From positions 4,357,501 through 4,421,500 of the forward strand of contig JACCIC010000019.1 of assembly GCA_018907035.1 (NCBI GenBank): a DNA stretch of 64,000 nt, in the 5' to 3' direction. The notes beneath the pieces were generated by a model that worked only from the letters and a program-made list of their open reading frames with translations, made no database searches and was not told where the DNA came from. Made by a program: the position numbers and the translations under genes. This DNA comes from Sycobia sp. Sy_11 (lineage: Eukaryota; Arthropoda; Insecta; Hymenoptera; Epichrysomallidae). Positions 1 through 11,540 of the stretch are shown here, piece by piece; position 1 is the first letter of the stretch; the number at the start of each line of letters is the position of its first letter.

Positions 1-90
1 CAATGCATTCACCACCAGCTGGCAATCGGTAGATTTTAGTTTGATAGCATCTATATATACAGTTATATATGTAGAATTATATATACATAT

Positions 91-92
91 AT

Positions 93-141
<49 letters not shown>
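91..141. repeat. CA then TA microsatellite
   Basis: A short CA run passes directly into about 19 TA units. The surrounding 340 bases are AT-rich and show no gene. Confidence 0.95.
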
Positions 142-142
<1 letters not shown>

Positions 143-343
143 TCTAAGCCAAGTAAGCAAATGAAACTTAAGCCAAACAAACCAGTTTCGAATAAAAATT
201 TGCAGAACTATGGTTAATAGCTGTTTTATCAATTGAAGTGACTAACTATCGATATATTACTAACATGCATATAATTTTTCAGGACGATTGCTCGGTTTGT
301 ATACATTTAAAAGGCTACTGAACATGACGCCTCTATTACTTAC

Positions 344-1277
344 GCGAAATTAGAAAAAGTAGTAGAGCGTGGGGTCATCATATACTTCTATTTAAATGAA
401 CGAACACTTCTTTAAAATAAAAAAAGAACTAGGGTCTACATTAAAAGACTCCGCTCCATCATATTCAACGGTTAAACAGCGAGTTTTTGAATTTAAGAAA
501 GCTCAAACGAGTACTGCTGATGAATCTCGTTCAGGACGTCCCATTGAGGTCATAACTCTCGAAATGTTTGAGAAAATTCACAAAATGATGGGTGGAGGAC
601 AGTAGATTGAAAGTGAGTGAGATAGTTGAAATTGTCCAGATGTCAACGTAACGCGCGCACAATATTTCACGTGAACAGTCGAGCACGAAGTAGCTCTTTG
701 CTAGGTGGGTGACGCGTCTGCTAGCGCTCAATCAAAAATCGTCGCCGAAAACTGTCTCTGTCGAGGATTTGGCGCTGTACAAGCGGAACCACAGGGAATT
801 TTCGCGTCAATTTCTAACTGAACATGAAACTTGGATTCGACACTGCGCAAAGATAATGCAATGTTTGAAGGACGAAGCGCTAAATGAACGATCTCGTGCG
901 GCAATGGAAATCAAAATCTCGTTTCGCCACGATAACGCACGTGTGCCCATACGTCCGTGGTTGTGATAGTTTAAATCAGCGTATTAGAATTCACGTTACT
1001 TCCTTATTCACTATATTTACCATATTTACCAGATTTAGCTCCCAGCGACTATCATCTGTTTCCTAATCTAAAAAATTGGCTCGAAGCTAACAAATTTGGT
1101 AGCAACGAGGAAGCCATCGATGCTGCAAATGATTATTTTAAGGGACTTGACAAATCGGATTGTGCAATAAATGGTAATACTGCAGTAGAGTATCGTTATG
1201 AAAAGTGTATTAGTCTTTGCGGAGATTATGTTGACAAATCAATCGAAAAAAGACGAAAATGTTTGTTTTCTTTGTGA
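344..1277 (+). pseudogene. Broken mariner-family (Tc1/mariner) transposase
   Basis: This is a decayed copy of a mariner transposase, the DDD enzyme that cuts and rejoins its own element at TA targets. Pieces of the family appear in the right order across several frames: an N-terminal part (344-415), the helix-turn-helix region with APSYSTVK and SGRP (396-600), RLKVSEIVE (about 606-632), the ETWI block (about 817-840), HDNA (928-939), PDLAPSDY (about 1030-1051) and a C-terminal part with SNEEAID and ending in a stop at 1275. It cannot be active. There are in-frame stops and frameshifts, the aspartate expected before ETW is histidine, and roughly 55 residues between ETWI and HDNA are missing. 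The second and third catalytic aspartates remain. I did not find convincing terminal inverted repeats. The family call rests on motifs recognised by eye; the subfamily is not resolved. Confidence 0.9.
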
Positions 1278-1753
1278 GGCCAGAAACTTTCCACACCAGC
1301 CACTTATATGAGTACGACAGTCGATGAATTTGTTGAATTCTATCGTGTTAACTGTGCTTTATACAACTTAAAATTCAGGTAAGAAAGTTTTAAGATCAGT
1401 AAATACATGTTATCAATAAAAAATAACGATAACGAGATAAATTCTATTAACGCGAATGGAAAAATGAAATTTCTATGTTTGATTTATTATTGGATCATAA
1501 TGAGAAATGAACTAGTTGATGCTGAAGCTAGAGAAGCGATTTTGAGAAAAAAAGCCAAGTAACGGTGCACAAAATATCTCAATTTCATATCACGATTATT
1601 CGGGATAATCTAGATAATACGCAATTGAACAGCGGACAAAAATGCTCCTTGAATAAAGAACAGTTGATGGAAATAATTGAATTTCAACTTAAATCTTATT
1701 CTATAGTTGTCATTAGTATCGAGGTATTATTCCAAAATGGTAGCAATAATTTA
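1278..1753. other. AT-rich sequence, no gene seen
   Basis: No recognisable coding or RNA homology. The 3' end of the dead mariner element probably lies within the first few tens of bases, but I could not place its border. Confidence 0.5.
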
Positions 1754-1909
1754 GCTCAGGTCTAATTAGCGAAACTTAATTTGTAATTGCAATTAATAAC
1801 AGTCAGGGCGAAACGTTCAATTGCAGTCTAATTTTGCTCAGGTCTAATTAGCGAAACTTAATTTGTAATTGCAATTAATAACAGTCAGGGCGAAACGTTC
1901 AATTGCAGT
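1754..1909. repeat. Tandem duplication, 82-bp period, two copies
   Basis: A 74-bp segment beginning GCTCAGGTCTAATTAGCG is present at 1754-1827 and again, identical by eye, at 1836-1909. Eight bases lie between the copies. The lack of divergence implies a recent duplication. Confidence 0.95.
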
Positions 1910-2414
1910 TGTACAAAGTGATTTAGTGATCAAATGGTTATTAACTTAAACTTGATTTACATATACAATTATCAAAGACTTATTTTACCATCAGGAAGTT
2001 TTAATGCAACGATAAATATTATGTACACTCGAATATTACATTTGTAAGGTTGGACGAGTTACATTTGTGAAAGACATGATCTTCTGAAGAGATGACGTCT
2101 CTCTGTTTTCTTATAAAGGAAATATACGTCCTATTTATATATTAATCATCTTGGACGAAGAGGACACGAGCTTTGCTCATTATATAGAATTATATACAGC
2201 GAAAACATTAATCGGATGTCTTCGCAATTCATGCACGTTCGATGTGTTCGATAGCCGCCGAAATTTAAAATAATCAAAAACATCAATTTTCTATACATGA
2301 GCAGGGCGTTTGATTTAGTTTTCTATCTATTGCGACCGAAAGATTAATTACAGCATTGCCAAAGGACGTTAGGTATCTATTGTGCCACCTGTAACTATAC
2401 CAGTTCGGCTAATC

Positions 2415-2415
<1 letters not shown>
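1910..2415. other. AT-rich sequence, no gene seen
   Basis: Nothing recognisable on either strand. Confidence 0.5.
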
Positions 2416-2465
<50 letters not shown>

Positions 2466-2469
2466 TATG
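2416..2469. repeat. TA microsatellite
   Basis: About 22 TA units, then a short interrupted tail. It marks the left edge of the first GC-rich island. Confidence 0.97.
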
Positions 2470-2614
2470 TAAGAAACAAGCGTAGCGGTCTAGACATGAA
2501 ACTACGCTATATAATAGTAACAAAGGCCCCGGGAATACGAACGAGAATGGGCAAAATGATAAAAAAGTTACCTTGTCACGCGAGCCTCGCGCGCCCCATA
2601 TAGCTATCATAGAA

Positions 2615-2617
<3 letters not shown>

Positions 2618-2661
<44 letters not shown>
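2618..2661. repeat. CT microsatellite
   Basis: An uninterrupted CT run of about 22 units (GA on the minus strand). Confidence 0.97.
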
Positions 2662-2664
<3 letters not shown>

Positions 2665-2874
2665 GTCGGAGAGACCTGCTGTGCTGCGTGTCCGCGGTTG
2701 GCACACATACACACACAACCCGTATGCAAAGACACAAACACATAAACGCACGAAGACATACAAAGGTATAACCAGCCAAACACACACAGTACGCATAACA
2801 CATACAGCTATATATAACCGTCAGGGATGCGATCCTAGGTTTCGCCTTTTCGTGGCGCAAAGCGAGGGAAAACG

Positions 2875-2908
<34 letters not shown>

Positions 2909-2936
2909 CGAGAGAGAGCGGGAGAGACGGTCGCAG
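2875..2936. repeat. GA microsatellite
   Basis: A GA run with a few G and C interruptions, directly upstream of the most GC-rich part of the island. GAGA-type sequences are known binding sites for GAGA factor in insects; use of this tract as such is inference. Confidence 0.95.
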
Positions 2937-3446
2937 TCGGTGGTCACTGAACGCCGCCCGGTGTGTCCTCTCGATATTAACCATCAAGTTTGCCTCGCGG
3001 CTGCCTCCTCCTTTCCATCGCGAATCGAGTGCGCGCCGTGCGCTCCTCGCCCGCGCCCCCTCCCGCCCTTAACCAAGCGCCCATAATGCGGCTCTCGGGC
3101 CAGATATCGCGGGCGCAGAGCGAGGAGGGGGCGGAGGAAGCTCATAAATGTTGCAGCGATAATCGCGTGACAAGTGTGCGCGCGCGCGCGCGGCCGACTC
3201 GAAGTCGCCGCACCCTCCTCCCAGCTCCTGCCTCCCTCCCTCCCCCCTTCCACTTCCACCCTCAGTCTCTGTCGCTCGCGCGCGCACAGCTTTCTCTTCA
3301 TTCCTAATTTCGCGCACCTGAATTATTCAGGACCTCGCGACTCGGGGCTGCGTGCCTCCCGGACGGCGTAACGTCCGGTATGCGCGTGTGAGTTTGTGTG
3401 TTCGCCGTTCGCGATTTTTGATTCGTTTCCATTTTCGGCTTTCGAT

Positions 3447-3449
<3 letters not shown>

Positions 3450-3504
<55 letters not shown>

Positions 3505-3545
3505 CTGTATAAGTCTTTTTATAGCCTTGGGTAAGCTCAATAAAA

Positions 3546-3576
<31 letters not shown>
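3450..3576. repeat. Two TA microsatellites
   Basis: A TA tract of about 54 bp (3450-3503) and a second of about 27 bp (3550-3576), separated by unique sequence. Confidence 0.97.
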
Positions 3577-3790
3577 CGCGTCGCACGCGTATAATAATAG
3601 TTAAAAGTAGAAATTGGCGAAATCGTCCTGCGGTAGTCACGTCCCCGCGCGTTCAAACGTAGCCGTCTCTACGCGCGGCCCGATCGTCGCATATGTGCGG
3701 GCGCGCGTGCACGCGGCCCTCTCCCAATTTACCAAGGTCGCGGAGGCGGTCAAGGCGCATCTTCAAATTTGCCCCTCCTTCTCTCTTTGC

Positions 3791-3793
<3 letters not shown>

Positions 3794-3847
<54 letters not shown>

Positions 3848-3899
3848 TTTAAGGGGTTGTCCGAGTGAAGAAGCGTGCAGTTCTTCTTCTTCTTCTTCT
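3794..3899. repeat. TA tract followed by a CTT tract
   Basis: About 53 bp of TA (3794-3846), then a short TTC/CTT run at 3881-3899. Confidence 0.95.
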
Positions 3900-4043
3900 G
3901 CCTCTTCACCGACAGATGGGGCCCGTGCGGGCGTTTTGACGGTCGGGCCGAAAGTAGGCCAGGAGCGCGCCGCGTAGCCGCAAAACGGAACGGCGATGCG
4001 CGTGCTCTCCTTGGCTCGCGCCTCTTATTTTATGAGGTACCTG

Positions 4044-4044
<1 letters not shown>

Positions 4045-4097
<53 letters not shown>
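4045..4097. repeat. TA microsatellite
   Basis: About 53 bp of TA in the GC-rich island. Confidence 0.97.
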
Positions 4098-4100
<3 letters not shown>

Positions 4101-4503
4101 TAAATACACCTATAATATGCGCCCAAGATAATATACTTGTGGGCGCTGCGCGGGCGAGCTTTTGTGTACGGTTTTGACGACGCTGTGGGCGCGCGGCTGG
4201 CGGCGCGACGCGGCGGACTGTTTTCCGTGGTGCTTAATATAATAATGGTTAATATGGGGAGGCAGGGCTGGGAGGGAGCGCGCACGAATAGAAAGCCGGC
4301 CTATCCTTATATAGGTTTCCGTTATGCCCGTTTTTGCTTGCTTTACAGACTGCGCACACACGCGCACACCCATTTATGTATATATTAAAATTTAGTTCGA
4401 AATTTTCGATTGGTCTGCGGTCGATTTATTTCCGCCTCTTGTTCAACGTGACGTCTCCTGACAGACGTGATCATTACACACACACACAAATGCACGTACA
4501 CAG

Positions 4504-4539
4504 GACACACACGACACACACACACACACACACACACAC
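4504..4539. repeat. CA microsatellite
   Basis: CA run with one ACGAC interruption; a shorter CA run lies just upstream at about 4475-4488. Confidence 0.95.
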
Positions 4540-4599
4540 GATTGTCGATGTGATCGATTTTTCGAAATAATCCCTTTCATATATATGTTTGCTTCGATT

Positions 4600-5763
4600 T
4601 GGTAATTTATATATATATATATATACGTTTAATACTCATGCGTTTACCAATATCAAAAACAACTAGATGGACGAATGTATTTTCTTATGATTTTTATGTT
4701 ATTAGATGATTAGCTGTCGTGTGAGCCGTTAATCTCAATTTATTCATCAATTATTATATAATTATGAAAAATTCACTGTAAATATTTCGTATTTACTTTT
4801 TGATTCTTATTAAACTTTGGATTTTCAACAATTGCAATTTATGTACATGGAATGAATTGGATTATTAGTATTCATATATTTTATATATGCAATATTATGA
4901 ATTATGCTTTATCAAACTTTTATATCAATATGTAATTATATTCGGAAAGTTCTACATGATATGAGGGATTTATTTAATGACATATGTTCATTCAAAATTT
5001 TAATTCGAAATCGCTTTGGTCCGAAAAGCTATGGCAAAGAAGCAATAATAACTACATAAAATTTTCTATATAAATATGACGAATATTTATTATTACAATA
5101 ATTTCAGAAATTTACAGTTTTTTCTTATACCTAGTAGATGCAAGAAATTTTACTTATGAAAGATCTTTACTTTCATAAGTACTCAATTGCGTAAATACAC
5201 GTCTCAATTTCATACAATTCTATCGTAATAACAACATCATTTTTGCCGAAAAAGAGGCCTTTTTTTCACTTGTTGGGCAACTTATATATCTTAAATTATT
5301 GATTGAAATTCGTTGAAGGAAGTTTATGAGCAAATAATATAAAAGTCAGTATTCAGAGTAGTTATTATAGAATTTTGATTCTTACTCGCTTCGTTTGTAT
5401 GGATATTATATGTGCGGTTAATACGCGCGCTCATGATTTATGGCGAGACTCCGGTATTACAGAAACATAATGTTTGAGCATAATAAACTGGACAAAAACT
5501 ACCCGCAAACTCCCTCGTATAAAACTTTATTCTTTTTCATTGCGCAAGGGATATAATTATTTTTTTTTTTTGCTTTTGCAGAACGTAATACATAATTTAC
5601 TGCTGAATTATTACGGTACGTTATTAATGCGCGTATCAGCCTACGGAAAAACTACCTGTCCACTCGCTAATAGGAGATTTTTTTTCGAATTTTTGTACTA
5701 AAACTCTAATCAATATCTCACGTAAACTTTTTCTAGGAGCTTTGTATATATATAATTATATAA

Positions 5764-5764
<1 letters not shown>
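4600..5764. other. AT-rich block, no gene seen
   Basis: A short TA tract at about 4608-4625 and scattered poly-T runs. No coding similarity. An open frame at 5474-5701 has no recognisable features. Confidence 0.5.
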
Positions 5765-5813
<49 letters not shown>

Positions 5814-5816
5814 GTG
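5765..5816. repeat. GT microsatellite
   Basis: A GT run of about 22 units followed by a GCGTGTGTGC interruption. Confidence 0.97.
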
Positions 5817-8600
5817 CACGGGTGCTTACGCGACTATAATTGATTTTACATCAATGTATTAATTAAATTAATTATACAGTATTGATATTCACTTTATCGT
5901 GTTGCTAAAATGCATAAATAAAAATTAATCTATTTATTTCATTCAAGGTAACTTACATATGATTTGAGTTTATTTAACAATTTTATACAGTAAAAACTGA
6001 GACTGCTATGTATTTTTTAGTAATGAATCATCATCTTGGAGGCGAAGAAAAATTTCGCAGATAGAAAAAAAAAGTTGTTTTTGCTCTGTAATTTATTATT
6101 CTTATCTGAAGTCATAAATACGCGGTGCTTAAATTTTCGATCAAATCTGTTATTATTTTAAAAGATGAATCATATCATTCGGTGAACACGATATTATTAT
6201 TGTTTTTTTTTTTTAATCAAATATTTTACCAACGAAAGCAAACAATTTCTTTGGAAATACTTTCAATTAGATAAAGTATATACAATCAGCAAGGTTTTTA
6301 CGTAAATGGAAATTCCTTGGTAATTGAGAGCAGCTTTGCAACAGATATAGACAAATTAAATAACAAACAGTATTTATTTATATAAGGCATAACCTTGTTC
6401 TTGATACATTGTCTTCGTACGCTATGGAATCATACGACGCAGATGTAATATAGACAGTTTTCAGTATTTTCGATAATTTATTACAGTTTCTCTATGTATA
6501 TGGAGACGATTTCTCGTCTAATTCAAAACCGAACATTTCTCACTTTTTATTTATAATCGTATACTGTCGTGGGGGACAAAGATTCTTTTTTGCAATGCAT
6601 GGATCGAATAAATCGATTATATACATAGTAGGATATATATAATGTTAATACATTGTGTCTACATTTTAATATTTAAAGTTTGATAGGATAGTTTAGTTTC
6701 GTATTTACCTTTGTAATGAAGAACAAAATAAAATATGCCGCTTTGTACTAATCTTTTTTTTTTAATTTCAGTATTTAATTTGAGTCTTTTTGAAATAACA
6801 TTTTTGACACAACTCCCGATATCATATACTGAAGAAAAAAATGAGTAAGTTCAAATAAATGTTTGTTTACCGCTTGACAGTGACACAATTTAGTTGGAAT
6901 TAAAAAAAATATTTCCATAATCTAATTAGACCATAGTTGAACGCTATAATGTAAAATAAATAATTTTTATTTTTATTTTAAGTAAACTAATCTACTTACA
7001 GCTCAATATACATTTAAATTAACGAGATATTTTTCAATATGTAGTCATGAATAACATTTATAGACTATTTTGTAATTTACTTATGTTTACGTAAATTCGT
7101 GCGAGAAATTTTGCGTGTTCTTATCAGTTTTATTTTTTAAATATTTTAAATGAATGAGTTATTTTGAAGGAAGAAAAAATCATTCATTATTATTGAGTTT
7201 AATGATAATAATATTACCTTCTAAAAAATATCAACTAAAATACTTCAGAATTTTCCTATTCATGTAATATCTATTTATTTTTTAATTAATTTTATACAAA
7301 AGGATTAAAAATCATTACATTTTATCCTGATAACTATTTAAATACACTAGAATAAAATTAGATTTATTTCGCCTGACACTTATCGATCTAAGTACTACGA
7401 GTACTCGTATTATAATAAATGCTGGGAAAAAATAATATTCAAAGGGGCGCGCAGTACGTTTTGCGAGAACTGTATAATGATTACTTACTGGGATTTCATT
7501 CCCCCGAAGATATAGAAAAGACTACCAGATCCATTACTTTTTTTTGCAGGAACTCTTAAGTTTAATGATAATCTGAAGTATTTCGAAAATTGAACGACAC
7601 TATAGTATCTACAAGGGTATCCAAAATGCCGTATAGAAATGTTCTAATTCCTAGTTATTAACCGGAGTCACTGGAACTTGGACATTGCATTGATTCGTTC
7701 AAGAATTGCTTATATCACATGTTTCGTCGCAAGCTTGATTGGCATTCCACAGGGATGAAGATTCGAACTATTAATGCGGGAGCTATGCACGCCACTCGCA
7801 TGTAAATAGATGTTTATATAAAAGCTTCAAATTTTAAAATTCTTTGTAGTTTATTATGTGTTATTTTAAAATTATAATATAACGAAATGATACCAAAAAA
7901 ACACCGTTTTTAATGAAAATCAGTCATACGTCATCATGATGGATGATTCCTAACTGTCATTTATTATACTTGAATAGTACTTTATAATCAAATACCTAAA
8001 TCTCGTATCATGTAATGAATCTAAGCAAATATTTAAACAGTATATGTGTATACAGGCAGATAGTGAATATTTAAAATTTACATATTTTTACTTATTTTTA
8101 TTTTACTATGTAAACAATGCATGGAAAATCGTTTTGAATGAAATTATTATCATTCTCTAATAATGATATAGCTTGGATTTTCAAGATATCAGAAAATAAA
8201 CGAGCATCTGTAGAGAAAATAATAAACAGATTAGGATACAATCTATATTCAATAGAATTAGTAAAGTACACGCTAGATGGTTAATTATGTTAAGAAATGC
8301 AAGTAAATAATCAAAAAATTAGAAAAATTCACGAATTCTTACAAATATTAATACATTATTATAAATATATTAAATATATTTATATTATAAATATATTTAT
8401 AAATAAAAATTTATAAATAATAATTTTATAAATAAAAATTTTATAAATATAGAAATTGTTATAATGTAACAATCGTCTCATACTAAATTTCGCGAAATAA
8501 AAGCCACTGTCTCTGAGAAATGCATGAATGAGACTGTGTTCAAAGGGTGATCGCTTTATAACGGTGTTTATGAAAATAAAATACTCCCATGAGCGCTGAC
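5817..8600. other. Long AT-rich block, no gene seen
   Basis: Strongly AT-rich with frequent stops in all frames. A slightly less AT-rich patch at about 7430-7800 shows no similarity I can name. The final bases (8350-8450) are a low-complexity mix of TTTATAAAT-like palindromes just before the retrotransposon relic. Confidence 0.5.
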
Positions 8601-8721
8601 CTCGAAAAGACACCTCTAGCCGTATTAGCATGACTAAATATGCGAATGGAGAGGTTGTCTGTCACACTAGCGGAGCTTATAATGTAGAATTCTAAAAGGA
8701 TGCACATAGTCAAAAAAGATA

Positions 8722-9418
8722 AGCGACATGATTAAAAGGCTTAACAGTACAAAGTCTCGGAGCTCGGATCGTATTAGCAATAATGCTCTCGAAATTCTAC
8801 CCAAAAAGCTTTGCATGCTTGATCATCAGCATTAGAAACGCTATGCTGCACCTGTAGTACTTTCGCGCAGCCTGAAAAAACAGTCAGAGTCGTTTGACTT
8901 GACTATCAATCGTCCAATGAATTCTAAATTCGCTTGATAAGATATCGAAAGCCGTTATTCGCAATAGATTTCTATCTCTCACGAATACATCCGACAGCGT
9001 CCCGGATATCCAATATGGCTTTCGTAGAACGCGCGATTCAGGCCACCAATTCCTGCGCGCATCTGAATTTATTTCTGATAAATTCGATAAACTACGGCAT
9101 ACCACTATATGTTGCTCTTCGACATCGAAAAGGTGTCTTTTCACAATATGGGACGATGATTTGTTGAAAAATTATAATTCTCCCTCCTATCTGATAGGCA
9201 TCGTAAAATCATTTTTTAAAATAGAGATTTCTAAGTTGAAGTTGTCAGCTGCCTTTCGTTACCGTGTCCAATTACGACTGCTGTACTCCATGGCTCTACT
9301 ATCTTCTAAGCTCTTCAATGTTTATTGCTCAGATATGCGTACGGAATTCCCTTTTCTGATAGCTCTTTGCGCGAATGATATCGTACCCCTTGCCTCAGCA
9401 AAGTATATCAATCGGTGA
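8722..9418 (+). pseudogene. Dead non-LTR retrotransposon reverse transcriptase (jockey-like)
   Basis: Conserved blocks of the LINE-type reverse transcriptase can be read in order, but across several frames. An early block resembling the IKKLNS..KSPGPD..ISN region starts at 8722, with ISNNAL near 8776. Next come QYGFRRTRD with a following HQFLR (9011-9049), an INSIN segment (about 9079-9093), DIEK at 9121 matching motif A with its catalytic aspartate, WDDDLL near 9149, and LFNVYCSDM at 9311. The catalytic FADD box is CAND at 9368-9379, so one of its two aspartates is asparagine. Frameshifts and stops separate the blocks, so no functional protein can be made. The enzyme would have copied element RNA into a nicked chromosomal target. 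The jockey-like assignment rests on block spacing and wording recognised by eye. Confidence 0.85.
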
Positions 9419-10080
9419 GAGATTAAAATAATCCTGTTATTTTGGTCAAGTAATGAGGATACAAGAGTTCCTGTCCTCACTCGCAGCTTCGCTCGTAGCT
9501 CAAGAGATTTATCATGGCCGATTCACATATTCACAAGCCATGTACGCGCGCACGTGAACACAAATATACATACCTCAAAGATTAAAAAACACTGGCATTC
9601 TTATCTTGGAATGGAGAGGTATAGGTTTATTAGGTAGGGGACAAGCCCCTTGGTAAATCTGACACTATTCGGCATGAGCCTGGAAGATAAGCGGCGCAGG
9701 GCGCTATATCAATGTTATTTTCATAATCTAATAAGTTCTGCAAGAATTGTCTGTCGAGGTACTTAAATTAATATTCAACTAATGTTAATTTAAGTAATTT
9801 ATAAATTAGTAAAGCTATAAGAAATATAAGAAATAACTAAATATTATGTAAGAATATTTGTAATCCATATAATGGATAAGTGAGGAATAGAACCTCCTGT
9901 AACAGGAACATGTAAGATTAGTGAAAGGATGATTAGACTGATAGATGCAAGCAAATACTAAATGGTAAAAATAGATTAGTGTATTGATATAAAAGTAATA
10001 ATTTGCTAGGAGTGAAAGACCTTAAATCTAAACTGAATATAGATTCTAATAAAATTAAATTAAAAAATTTCTGGAGTTAG
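9419..10080 (+). mobile_element. Possible 3' remainder of the retrotransposon relic
   Basis: The sequence after the reverse transcriptase blocks keeps a non-local character (moderate GC, segments such as AACCTCCTGTAACAGGAAC at about 9891) and then turns A-rich near 10040-10060. In jockey elements a short C-terminal region and an A-rich 3' end follow the catalytic core. The end point is a guess; no target-site duplication was identified. Confidence 0.35.
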
Positions 10081-10559
10081 ATCAAATATGTGATACAATA
10101 ATATTTATCAATTATTTTAGTTATCAATAAATCTCCACTTTATAAAATGTTGTACAGTACGTAGTCGCTCGTAGTTTTAATTGAATCTTTTTTACTCGTG
10201 TTTTTATACCAGACTAATGCGTATAAATGACCGTGTTTATCTATTATATAGAATTTACTTTAACAATCATTTGGACAGATAGATAAATTATGTATAATGG
10301 CAGTGGTGGTGATTCATCCTTTAGAGTTCGATAAGTTATTTGAAGTGGCTCGCGTAGTTATTTATTGTACGAACATACTATTACGATCAATCTAATTCGA
10401 TGTAGCGAATTTTTGCATTATTTTTTCTCGGGCTATAACAAAAAATTCCACAATGCTTCAAAATTTTATTTCTCTGCTCTATTGCCGTTCCATTAAATCG
10501 CTTTTTATACCAGGATTTTTCGATCGGGAAATATGAAAAGCGTCTCGGCCGAATTTTGA
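10081..10559. other. AT-rich sequence, no gene seen
   Basis: Nothing recognisable; composition shifts toward GC near 10500. Confidence 0.5.
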
Positions 10560-11321
10560 AAAAACCACACCGATTCAACGCAAACTCGCATTTATCGTGC
10601 TCCAATGCGCCACACATATACCGACTACATATTGGACGCATCAAAGGGCTCGTTGTTTTTTTTTTTTCATCGCCGCGCACGCGCTCGCGAGGAAAAAAAA
10701 AACATTTCCTCGCCTGTCTCTCGTCCCCCTCCCTCCTCCCGCTCTCTCTCCCTCATCGGTCCCGCACGCGCGCGCGCGCGCAAAAAAGAAGTAAAAACTC
10801 GGCCGAGGCGCGGGGCAAAAACTATCGCTCTTATCCTCAAAAAACTTTCTCGACCCTCGCAGCGCGCATTGTCTCCTCTTTTTCCGTTTTTTTTTCTCCT
10901 CGGCACGCGCGCGCGTGCGCGCGCGCCCGCACGGTCAGATGGCCAATAATCGGCTACTGTCCAGCGCGGTAGTAAGTACATACATATATACATACATACA
11001 GCAGTAGCAGATGCAAGCCGCGCGAGCAGTGGACGCGCGCGGCGAGTGAAATAAGGATAAAAAAAAAAAGAGACCCGGGCGGACGGTCGAATGGAAAAAG
11101 TAGCCTTCTCTAACGTCCGTAATAAAAGGCAAACGTTCCCCGGTCGTATATAGACGTATGTATACGTGAAACATAATCGCCGATGCGATCCGGATCCGAT
11201 CGCGGATATATGGACAGTGTGCGTATACGGAGTGCGTGTATATCTATATATGTATGGAAACGACAGAAACAGCAGCGGCGCAGCAGCTGGACCGCGGTCA
11301 TATTTGATTTGTCCGGCCCGC

Positions 11322-11390
<69 letters not shown>

Positions 11391-11540
11391 ATGTATCTCC
11401 GCGTGGAGTGTACCTTTTTGTTAGCATATCTGCTGAGTAATACGCCGACTATTGACCGACGTCGATTGGTCCAGCCGCTTCTTTTTTTCTTCTTCTTTCT
11501 ATTTGTAAATTGGCATTATCGATTAATTTTTGGTTTGAGC
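10560..11540. promoter_or_regulatory. GC-rich island with CG runs and a TA tract
   Basis: High GC and CpG, with alternating CG runs at 10765-10781 and 10904-10926. A long minus-strand open frame (10667-11323) has low-complexity Arg/Ala/Ser/Tyr-rich stretches and no domain, and several other frames are open in the same DNA, so I do not call a gene. Candidate regulatory or 5' region by composition only. Confidence 0.3.
11324..11393. repeat. TA microsatellite
   Basis: About 70 bp of TA with a single phase break (TT) near 11380. It is one of the longest TA tracts in the window. Confidence 0.97.

Larger units (their letters stand above)
2940..4400. promoter_or_regulatory. GC-rich, CpG-dense island, candidate regulatory or 5' region
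   Basis: GC content rises sharply compared with the sequence on either side, with many CpG steps and a CG run at 3176-3192. The overlapping open frames on both strands have low-complexity translations (Arg/Ala/Pro/Ser-rich) and no recognisable domain, so I treat them as artefacts of high GC. The island is broken by four TA tracts. A promoter, noncoding exon or enhancer is possible, but no core element stands out. Confidence 0.35.

Noticed and set aside
2382..4570. Many open frames of 60-130 codons on both strands with Tyr-Ile, Ser-Leu, Arg-Glu or Thr-His repeats
   Set aside because: They are translations of TA, CT, GA and CA microsatellites or of stop-poor GC-rich DNA. Frames conflict on both strands and none contains a recognisable domain.
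8884..9144. 86-codon minus-strand frame
   Set aside because: It is antisense to the reverse transcriptase blocks, which are clearly on the plus strand.
10667..11323. 218-codon minus-strand frame
   Set aside because: Low-complexity Arg/Ala/Tyr-rich translation in CpG-rich DNA, with competing open frames on the plus strand; no homology recognised.
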